From an uncultured Planctomycetia bacterium (lineage in GTDB: Bacteria > Planctomycetota > UBA1135 > GCA-002686595), in contig CALKYE010000166.1 in NCBI GenBank assembly GCA_938003765.1, positions 1 to 64,000 of the forward strand: a DNA stretch of 64,000 bases. Direction: 5' to 3'. The number at the start of each line of letters is the position of its first letter. Position 1 is the first letter of the stretch. The notes under the pieces are model-generated. The model was not told the origin of the DNA. It saw only the letters and a list, made by a program, of their open reading frames with translations, and searched no databases. Below, one piece after another: positions 55,475 to 64,000 of the stretch. Made by a program: the position numbers and the translations under genes.

Positions 55475-57033
55475 CGCGACTGCTCCTGATCCGGGCGAGT
55501 GGGGGTGGGGCTGGCTTCCGCACTGGCGAGCAGCGCGCGCCGCGCCTCGGCCAGACGCAGGTGGATCTGCTCGAGGTCGGGCTGGGTCTTGGAGAGGAAC
55601 GTGTTCGGGCTCACGCCCAACCACACGACGAGCACGATCAGGGGCAGGAGCAATCCGATCTCTCTCGCGCCGATGTCAGCGAGCTCGCGGTTCTCGGGCT
55701 TGTCCAGCGCGCCGAACAGCATGCGCCGCGTCGCCATCAGCAGGTACACGGCGCCGAAGATCACGCCGCTGAGACCGACGATCGACCACAGCGGCGAGGC
55801 TTGGAACGAGCCGTACAGGATCAGGTACTCACCGACGAAGCCGTTGAGGCCGGGCAGGCCCACGCTCGAGAGCGTGGTGATCACCCAGAACAGCGCGAAG
55901 ATCGGCATCGCCACGGCGACTCCGCCGAAGGCGTCCAGCGCGCGCGAGTGGCGGCGCTCGTAGATCATCCCGACGAGGAGGAACAGGAGTCCGGTCGAGA
56001 TGCCGTGGTTGACCATCTGCAGCATCCCGCCGTTGATGCCGGCGGGAGTCAGCGCGAACAGGCCCAGCACGACGTAGCCCAAGTGGCTGACCGACGAGCA
56101 CGCGATCAGGCGCTTGAGATCGTCCTGCGCCCACGCGAGCAGCGCGCCGTACAGGATCCCGATCGCGCCCAGCGCCATCATCACCGGCGCGGCCGCGATG
56201 GCGGCCCCGGGCAGCATGTGGATGCAGAAGCGCACCAGCCCGTACGTGCCCATCTTCAGCAGCACGCCCGCGAGCACCACCGAGCCCGAGGTCGGCGCCT
56301 CGGTGTGCGCGTCGGGCAGCCAGGTGTGGAAGGGCAGGAGCGGAACCTTGATGCCGAACGCCAGCGCGAAGGCGGCGAACAACCACAACTGCTCCTCGAG
56401 CGGCGCGCGGCACAGGAGGTTGATCAGCTCGAAGACGTCGCTCGTCCCGCGCGTCCAGAGGATCGAGATGATGGCGATCATCATCACGAGCGACCCGGCC
56501 AGCGTGTACAGGAAGAACTTGATCGTCGCGTAGAGGCGTCGCTCGCCGCCCCAGATGCCGATCAGGAAGTACAGCGGGATGAGGCTGATCTCCCAGAAGA
56601 AGTAGAACAGCACCAGGTCGAGCGCGAGGAAGGTTCCGAGCATGCCCGTCTGCATGACGAGCATCCACACCATGAACTCCTTCACGCGCTTGTGGACGTG
56701 TCCCCAGGTCGAGAGGATCACGATCGGCATCAGCACCGCGGTGAGCGTCACCATCAGCAGCGACACGCCGTCGAGCCCGAGCTTGAAGCGCACCTGTGTC
56801 GGCGCGGCGTACGAGCTGGGGAGCGTGAACCACGGCGCGTCGAACACGTAGCGCTCGACGGGCGTGCCCTCGACGCCGAAGCCGAGGAACAGTCGCACGC
56901 CCAGCACGGCCACGATCAGCGTCGCGCCGAGCGCGAGGTAGCGTTGAAGCGCTTCCGCACCCTTGGGTGTGAACGCGATCGCGAAGGCCGCTGCGAGCGG
57001 CAGGAAGGTCAGGAGCAGCAGGTCGTAGTGCAT
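55471..57033 (-). CDS. nuoM: NADH-quinone oxidoreductase subunit M
   Basis: A 520-residue antiporter-like subunit with about fourteen transmembrane segments. P-L-L-P-F-H-T-W-L-P-D-A-H-T-E-A and A-C-S-S-V-S-H-L-G are signature segments for NuoM. The Pro/Ser/Thr-rich C-terminus is slightly extended. It overlaps nuoN at the stop. Confidence 0.96.
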   Translation of the reverse strand: MHYDLLLLTFLPLAAAFAIAFTPKGAEALQRYLALGATLIVAVLGVRLFLGFGVEGTPVERYVFDAPWFTLPSSYAAPTQVRFKLGLDGVSLLMVTLTAVLMPIVILSTWGHVHKRVKEFMVWMLVMQTGMLGTFLALDLVLFYFFWEISLIPLYFLIGIWGGERRLYATIKFFLYTLAGSLVMMIAIISILWTRGTSDVFELINLLCRAPLEEQLWLFAAFALAFGIKVPLLPFHTWLPDAHTEAPTSGSVVLAGVLLKMGTYGLVRFCIHMLPGAAIAAAPVMMALGAIGILYGALLAWAQDDLKRLIACSSVSHLGYVVLGLFALTPAGINGGMLQMVNHGISTGLLFLLVGMIYERRHSRALDAFGGVAVAMPIFALFWVITTLSSVGLPGLNGFVGEYLILYGSFQASPLWSIVGLSGVIFGAVYLLMATRRMLFGALDKPENRELADIGAREIGLLLPLIVLVVWLGVSPNTFLSKTQPDLEQIHLRLAEARRALLASAEASPTPTRPDQEQSR

Positions 57034-57046
57034 GGCCAGGCTTCGC

Positions 57047-59062
57047 TCAGCTCCACATCCACCACAGGGAGATCAGCGCCGCGCCCGCGCCCATCCACAG
57101 CGCGTAGGACTCGAGCTGGCCCGAGGCCATGCCGCGCACACGCCCGGCGATGTTCTTGACCGCCGTCGCCGAGCCGTTCACCAGCCCGTCGATCACGAGC
57201 TGATCGATCACGAAGCGCACGGTGAACGCGCACAGGCGCAGCGGCATCACCACCAGGCGCGAGTACGCGCTGTCGATGGTCCAGGCCTCGTTCAAGAAGC
57301 CCGCGACACCCGGCGCGCCGCGCTCGATCGCGAGGTCGCGCTCGGCGCCGCGCGTGTAGGCGTGGAAGCCCGTGTGCGCGAAGGCCAGCGCGACCGCCGA
57401 GCCCAGGCCCAGCAGCACCCACTCGACCGTGTGGGAGAGGTGCTCGTGCGGGTGGTGCATGGCGAGGATCGCCTTGCCCGGCTCGACCACCGGCGCGAGC
57501 CAGCCATCGAGCACGTGCGCGACGTGGAACACCGGCGGGAGACCGAGCACGCCGCCCAGCACCGACAACAGCGCCAGCACCATCAGCGGCACGGTCATCA
57601 GCGCCGGCGACTCGTGCGGGTGGACGTGGTGGTGGTCGAAACGCTCGGAGCCGAAGAACGTCAGCGCCACCATGCGCCAGGTGTAGTACGCCGTCATGGC
57701 GGCCGTCAGCACGCCGACGATCCAGAACGCGTAGTACACGCCGCCCGAGTTGAACGTGTGGGCGAGGATCTCGTCCTTCGAGAAGAAGCCGCTCATGAGC
57801 GGCAACCCCGACAGCGCCGCGGCGCCGGCGAGGAACGTCGCGAAGGTCTGCGGCATGTGTTTGCGCAGGCCGCCCATCTTGTGCATGTCCTGTTCCTCGT
57901 GCATGCCGTGGATCACCGATCCGGCGCCGAGGAACAGCAGGGCCTTGAAGAAGGCGTGCGTGACGAGGTGGAACACCGCGGCCGCGAAGGCGCCCGTGCC
58001 CAGGCCGAGGAACATGTAGCCGAGCTGGCTCACCGTCGAGTACGCGAGCACCTTCTTGATGTCGCGCTGGACGAGCGCGGTCGAGCCGCCGATCAGGGCC
58101 GTGGTCACGCCGACGGCGCTGATCAGCGTCATGACGGTCGGGCTCGACGCGAACAGCGGGTTGAGCCGCACGATCAGGTAGATGCCCGAGGTCACCATGG
58201 TCGCCGCGTGGATCAGGGCGGAGACCGGAGTCGGACCCGCCATGGCGTCAGGCAGCCAGGTGAACAGCGGCAGTTGCGCCGACTTGCCGCAGCAGCCGCC
58301 GAACAGGAACAGCGCCGCGAGCGAGAGGTTGAGCTGCGTGCCCGCGTCGATCGTGTCGAGGCGGAAGTCCGCCTTCATGCGCATCACGATGTCGGCGAGG
58401 TCGAGCGTGCCGAACAGTCGGAGCAGCAGGAAGCTGCCGATCAGGAAGCACGCGTCGCCGACGCGGTTGGTGACGAACGCCTTCTGCGCCGCCTCGGCGG
58501 GCCAGCCCTTCTCGTACCAGAAGCCGATCAGCAGGTACGAGCACAGGCCCACGCCTTCCCAGCCCACGAACACGCCCAGCAGCGAGCTCGACAGCACCAG
58601 GATCAGCATCGCGAACACGAACAGGTTCAGGTACGCGAAGAACTTGGCGTAGCCCGCGTCGCCCTTCATGTACCCGGCGGCGTAGATGTGGATCAGCAGC
58701 CCCACGCCGGTGATCACGAGCGTCAGCGTGCTCGAGAGCGGGTCGAGCACGAGCGCCACGTCGACGTCGAACCACGGACGCGCCGGGTTGCCGATCGTGA
58801 TCCACTCCCAGCTCGTCGAGAGCAGCGTGCGCGCGGAGGGCGCCAGCGCTCGCAGGTCCACGAAGCCGCGCACGGCGAGGGCCAAGGCCCCGGCCATCGC
58901 GGCGCAGGCGACGAGCGGTGCGAAGGCGGAGAGCCCCTTGGCGCTCGGGTCGCTCTTGCGAGCGCGCAACGTCGCCAGGTGCAGGGCGCCGCACAGCGCG
59001 CTGCCGACGAGCGGCAGCAGGGGGATCCACCACAACCAGGCTTGCGAAAGCGAGTCTTGCAT
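57047..59062 (-). CDS. nuoL: NADH-quinone oxidoreductase subunit L
   Basis: A 671-residue protein of normal NuoL length. The core has Q-L-P-L-F-T-W-L-P-D-A-M-A-G-P-T-P-V and A-Y-S-T-V-S-Q-L-G. The long lateral helix and last transmembrane segment follow. It is the distal proton-pumping subunit of complex I. A 13-nt gap separates it from nuoM. Confidence 0.96.
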   Translation of the reverse strand: MQDSLSQAWLWWIPLLPLVGSALCGALHLATLRARKSDPSAKGLSAFAPLVACAAMAGALALAVRGFVDLRALAPSARTLLSTSWEWITIGNPARPWFDVDVALVLDPLSSTLTLVITGVGLLIHIYAAGYMKGDAGYAKFFAYLNLFVFAMLILVLSSSLLGVFVGWEGVGLCSYLLIGFWYEKGWPAEAAQKAFVTNRVGDACFLIGSFLLLRLFGTLDLADIVMRMKADFRLDTIDAGTQLNLSLAALFLFGGCCGKSAQLPLFTWLPDAMAGPTPVSALIHAATMVTSGIYLIVRLNPLFASSPTVMTLISAVGVTTALIGGSTALVQRDIKKVLAYSTVSQLGYMFLGLGTGAFAAAVFHLVTHAFFKALLFLGAGSVIHGMHEEQDMHKMGGLRKHMPQTFATFLAGAAALSGLPLMSGFFSKDEILAHTFNSGGVYYAFWIVGVLTAAMTAYYTWRMVALTFFGSERFDHHHVHPHESPALMTVPLMVLALLSVLGGVLGLPPVFHVAHVLDGWLAPVVEPGKAILAMHHPHEHLSHTVEWVLLGLGSAVALAFAHTGFHAYTRGAERDLAIERGAPGVAGFLNEAWTIDSAYSRLVVMPLRLCAFTVRFVIDQLVIDGLVNGSATAVKNIAGRVRGMASGQLESYALWMGAGAALISLWWMWS

Positions 59063-59065
59063 CGA

Positions 59066-59382
59066 CTAGCCCTTCATCTCGCTGGCCGAATCCGTCTCGA
59101 CCGATTGCTTGAGCCGATAGAGCGCGATCACGAGGGCCAGACCGACGGCCGCTTCGGCCGCTGCGACGGTGATCACGAAGATGGAGAACACGGGCCCCTG
59201 GAGATCCAGCGCGCCGGGGCTGCTGTGACTGCGGCTGGCGGCGAGGAAGGCCAGGTTCGCGGCGTTCAGCATCAACTCGACGCACATCAGCGCGACGATC
59301 ACGTTGCGCCGCACGAGGAAGCCGAGCACTCCGAGAGCGAAGAGCCCGGCCGACAGGAAGAACAGGTGTTCGCTGGGGACGT

Positions 59383-59386
<4 letters not shown>
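59066..59386 (-). CDS. nuoK: NADH-quinone oxidoreductase subunit K
   Basis: A 106-residue protein with three transmembrane segments. The conserved glutamate lies in C-V-E-L-M-L-N-A-A-N, and a second in A-A-E-A-A-V-G-L-A. It forms part of the proton path near the quinone site. Its start overlaps the nuoJ stop (ATGA). Confidence 0.96.
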
Positions 59387-59909
<523 letters not shown>

Positions 59910-59913
<4 letters not shown>

Positions 59914-60425
59914 GGCTGCTTGCTCCGCCAACGCTTGTTGATGCGGTAGACGTAGTCGATGCGCGGCTGCAGAGCAGCCTTGGGACGCTTGAGCTTCTCG
60001 AGGTCGTAGATCAGGCCGCGCCGCGTGGTGTCGGCGAGCTCGAGCTCGTTCGACATGAAGATCGCGTCCTTCGGGCAGGCCTCTTCGCAGAAGCCGCACA
60101 GGATGCAGCGCAGCATGTCGATCTCGAAGCGCACGGGTTCGCGCTCGATCGGCCGGTCGGTCTCGCCGCCGTCGATCGTGATCGCGTACGCGGGGCAGGC
60201 GACTTCGCACATGCCGCACGACACGCAGGCGATGGCGCCGTCGTCCTTGACGACCAACCGCGGCTGGCCGCGCGTGACTTCGTCGGTGGGCAGCGGCTCT
60301 TCGGGATACTGACGCGTGATCGGCTTCTCGAAGAACTTGGAGAAGGTGATCGACAGGCCGCGGAAGATCTCCGGCAGGTACAACCGCTCGGCGAGCGAGA
60401 GTGCTTTGCGCTGGACGATGACCAT
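59910..60425 (-). CDS. nuoI: NADH-quinone oxidoreductase subunit I
   Basis: A 171-residue protein with two 4Fe-4S binding motifs: C-V-S-C-G-M-C-E-V-A-C-P and C-I-L-C-G-F-C-E-E-A-C-P. These clusters pass electrons toward the quinone. The ATG at 60425 lies 2 nt from the nuoH stop. The sequence preceding it overlaps nuoH in another frame and is not part of the protein. Confidence 0.96.
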
Positions 60426-60427
60426 GG

Positions 60428-61441
60428 TCAGTGCGCTCCGAAGGAAATGAAGGCGCCGGTCACGAGCAGGTTCGCGAGCGCCAGCGGGAGGAACACCTTC
60501 CAGCCCAGGCGCATGAGCTGGTCGAAGCGCATGCGCGGCAGCGACCAACGGACCCACAGGAACAGGAACAGGAAGAAGCCCGCCTTGAGGCAGAAGGCGG
60601 CGACCCCGATGAACCAGGGCGCCTCGGGCCAGAAGGGGACCGACGGACCGCCGAGGAAGAGCGTCGCGTTGAGGCACGACAGCACGGTCATCGCGCAGTA
60701 CTCGCCCAGGAAGTACAGCGCGAAGCGCATGGCGCTGTACTCGGTGTGGAAGCCGCCCACCAGCTCCGGCTCGCACTCGGCGAAGTCGAACGGATGGCGG
60801 TTGGTCTCGGCGAACATCGTGATGGTGAACAGCACGAAGGCCAGCGGCTGGGTCCAGATGTTCCACTGGCCGATGCTGGCCTGGTTCTCGCTGATGGCGC
60901 GCAGGTTCAGCGTGCCTTCGAGCGCCACCACGGCGAGGATCGTGAGGATCAGCGTGAGCTCGTAGCTGATCATCTGCGCCGAGGCGCGCAGGCCTCCGAG
61001 CAGCGAGTACTTCGAGTTCGAAGCCCAGCCGCCGAGGATCACGCCGTAGATCGACAGTCCCGAGAAGGCGAGCAGGAACAGGACGCCGATGTCGACGTCG
61101 GCGATCGAGAGCGGGATCTCGCGCCCGGCGATCAGCGCGGTGCCGCCGATCGGGATGACGGCCATCGTCAGCATCGCGGGCGCCGCCGAGAGCGCCGGAG
61201 CGAGGCGGAACATGAACTTGTTCGCGCCGGCCGGGATCAGCTCTTCCTTGAAGATGAACTTGATGCCGTCGGCCAGCGGCTGCAGCAGTCCGAACGGGCC
61301 GACGCGGTTGGGGCCGATGCGGTACTGCATCCAGGCCGAGACCTTGCGCTCGGCCAGCGACATCAACGCCGCCGTGCCGACGAGGCCGCCGAAGATCACG
61401 ACGATCTTGACGATCCAGATCAGCGGGAGGGGAACATCCAT
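60428..61441 (-). CDS. nuoH: NADH-quinone oxidoreductase subunit H
   Basis: A 337-residue membrane protein with eight transmembrane segments. R-I-G-P-N-R-V-G-P-F-G and A-E-T-N-R-H-P-F-D are signature sequences. It forms the quinone-binding chamber between the two arms. The ATG at 61441 is the start; 145 nt of apparently non-coding DNA separate it from nuoG. Confidence 0.96.
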   Translation of the reverse strand: MDVPLPLIWIVKIVVIFGGLVGTAALMSLAERKVSAWMQYRIGPNRVGPFGLLQPLADGIKFIFKEELIPAGANKFMFRLAPALSAAPAMLTMAVIPIGGTALIAGREIPLSIADVDIGVLFLLAFSGLSIYGVILGGWASNSKYSLLGGLRASAQMISYELTLILTILAVVALEGTLNLRAISENQASIGQWNIWTQPLAFVLFTITMFAETNRHPFDFAECEPELVGGFHTEYSAMRFALYFLGEYCAMTVLSCLNATLFLGGPSVPFWPEAPWFIGVAAFCLKAGFFLFLFLWVRWSLPRMRFDQLMRLGWKVFLPLALANLLVTGAFISFGAH

Positions 61442-61586
61442 GGTCCTGAAGCTCGATGGGCGCGCACAGGTCCGATCGAGTCGGACACGCGGCGCGCGGG
61501 GTGGGACGAAGCGCGTGGGAAGGAGCCCTGGGAGGAGATCGCGGCGGGGGAACGCGGCAGAGTGAGCGGCGGGCGGCGTGAGCGGA

Positions 61587-63133
61587 TCAGTGCGTCGCGG
61601 CGGAAGGGGCCAGAGCGGCGCGCAGCTCGCGCAGCGTGCGCTCGAGCGGTCCGACACCCGCGGGCGGCGGAACGGCGACGTTGAGCACGCCGACGTGGCC
61701 GTCGACGTTGAGCCACTGTCCGCTCTTCTCGACGTGCGTCGGGACGCCCACGGCGACGTCGAGCGCGGCGAGGTCGTGCGCGCGCACGTCGAACACGATC
61801 AGACGCAGCGACGCGGGCAGCTTCGCCAGCTCCGCCACGTCGAGCAGCTCCTGGATGCGTTCGCCGACGAGCAGCGCGGCGTGCGCCTGCGCGAGTTCGG
61901 TGTGCGCAGCGGCGGCCTCGATCGGCTCGAAGCCCAGCTCGCTCAGTCCGCGACGATTCGGGCAGGGGTCGCCCGTGTTCAGCAGATCGTCCTTCAGCGC
62001 GCTCGGCGCCGGAGACACGAAGCGCGCGCGAACTCCGAGCGCGGCGCACAGCTCGCGCACGGCTTCGCCTTCCTGCTGGGTCGCGAACGGCGAGATCAGC
62101 ACGAGCGGATTGGGATGCGCGGCGAGGATGTCGGCCACCTCGGAGAGCGCCGACTCGACTTCCGCGAGCTCGAGCCCGTTGTAGCCGCGCACTGCGGCGC
62201 CGGCGAGGCGACCGCCGAGCGCGCTGCCGGCCGGAGCGAGCTGTTCGGTCACGGGCGCGTACGCGAAGCGCCCCGTGTCGCACATCCAGTACTGGTTGAC
62301 CTGCGGGTTGTAGCGCGGGCGGAAGCGCTTGACCTCCTTGCCGCGCAGCGCCTCGACCGTGATCGAGCAGCCGCGCGAGCACTCCGCGCACGTCGACAGC
62401 GACTTGGACAGGTTCCACACGCGCGCCTGGAACCGGAACGGCTTGAGCGTGAGCGCGCCTACGGGGCAGATGTCCGCGAGGTTGCCCTGGTAGTTGCCCG
62501 TCAGCGGCTTGTCGCCGAACGTCGCGATGGTCGAACGCGAGCCCAGGCCGCTCACGGTGAGCTGCGGCTTGTGCGTGACGTCCTGGAAGAAGCGCACGCA
62601 GCGCGAGCACAGGATGCAGCGCTCTTCGTCGAGCACGATCACGTCGCCCAGGCTCTTGCGCTTCTCGAGCTTGCGGCGCGGCTCGCTCGAACGGCCCTTG
62701 CCCTGGCCTTCGTTGAACGAGTAGTCCTGCAGGTCGCACTCGCCGGCCTTGTCGCAGATGGGGCAGTCGAGCGGGTGGTTCTTGAGCAGGAACTCGAGGC
62801 ACTCGCGGCGCGTCTCGTGCGCCTTGGGAGTGTCGGTCTGCACGACCATGCCCGGGCTCACCGGCGTGCGACAGGCCGCCACCACGCGCGAGGGCTGTCC
62901 GGGCGCGCCAGCGACTTCGACCTGACAGATGCGGCACGAGCCCACCGGCGTCAGGCCCGGGTGGTAGCAGTACATGGGCACGTCCACGCCGTTGTCGTGA
63001 CAGGCGCGGATGAGCGGCTGCTTGGGATCGGCCTCGACCTCGCGGCCGTCGACCTGGATCTTGACCGTCGCCGGCTTGGGCGCGGGCGCGGGAGACGGGT
63101 TCGTCGCCGCGCTCGGAGGAGTGGGTTGGCTCA

Positions 63134-63134
<1 letters not shown>
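61587..63134 (-). CDS. nuoG: NADH-quinone oxidoreductase subunit G (short form)
   Basis: A 515-residue protein. The N-terminal ferredoxin-like domain has C-Y-H-P, G-S-C-R-I-C and C-R-T-P (2Fe-2S). The next part holds H-P-L-D-C-P-I-C-D, C-I-L-C-S-R-C-V-R, and C-A-E-C-S-R-G-C for 4Fe-4S clusters. The molybdopterin-like C-terminal domain is much reduced compared with typical NuoG of about 700-900 residues. The protein begins with a Pro/Ala/Ser-rich stretch. The start overlaps the nuoF stop (TGATG). Confidence 0.94.

Positions 63135-64000
<866 letters not shown>

Overview
The window is a very GC-rich stretch (roughly 70 % by eye) of a Gram-negative bacterial chromosome, densely packed with genes on both strands. 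I see no phage, insertion sequence or CRISPR array and recognised no tRNA. EF-hand and vWA/HEAT secreted proteins, a GT87-type membrane glycosyltransferase, a spermidine-synthase-like fusion, and LptE- and BamD-like lipoproteins suggest a planctomycete or another deep-branching didermal lineage. That placement is inference; no marker gene in the window proves it.

Layout, left to right. 1-2.2 kb: acyl carrier protein, ketoacyl-ACP synthase and a GbsR/MarR-type regulator. 2.4-9.6 kb: EF-hand protein, Lon protease, DegT-type aminotransferase, a secreted zinc metallopeptidase and an unknown protein. 9.7-15.0 kb: a plus-strand run of M1 aminopeptidase with HEAT repeats, a YdeP-like molybdopterin oxidoreductase, and an AhpD-like protein that reads through an in-frame UGA. 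15-21 kb: a small unknown protein, a Nudix protein, RNase P RNA, a vWA protein, a degenerate alpha/beta hydrolase and a GT87 protein. 21-36 kb, minus strand: ruvX, manC, an AsmA-like giant protein, alr, tsaB, glmM, ftsH, then an LptE-like, BamD-like, recO, CorC group joined by 4-nt overlaps. 36.7-45.6 kb, plus strand: an ECF-like sigma factor, histidine degradation (hutI, ftcD), two unknown proteins and a divergent GH38-like protein. 45.6-54 kb: a drug/metabolite transporter, a small Trp/Cys-rich secreted protein, a thioredoxin-fold/TPR protein, and a minus-strand operon (selenocysteine thioredoxin-like protein, aminotransferase, spermidine-synthase-like fusion). 54-64 kb: the complex I operon nuoF-G-H-I-J-K-L-M-N, cut at nuoF by the window edge.

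The most interesting signal is a pair of unrelated genes that a standard gene caller would split or truncate: an AhpD-like peroxidase-related protein (UGA at 14682-14684, motif C-x-x-U) and a thioredoxin-like protein (UGA at 53332-53334 on the minus strand, motif U-x-x-C). In each, UGA sits exactly at a redox-active cysteine position, the family's sequence continues in frame after it, and a compact stem-loop follows at the distance expected of a bacterial SECIS element. The organism should therefore encode SelA/SelB/SelC/SelD elsewhere.

A second theme is translation initiation. Several first-of-operon genes have no visible Shine-Dalgarno sequence but carry a TANNNT hexamer 6-17 nt before the start codon, which suggests leaderless mRNAs. 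Genes inside operons are coupled by ATGA, GTGA or TGATG overlaps. A third theme is proteins that keep a fold but have lost catalytic residues: the alpha/beta hydrolase, the GH38-like protein and the cysteine-less thioredoxin-fold protein.
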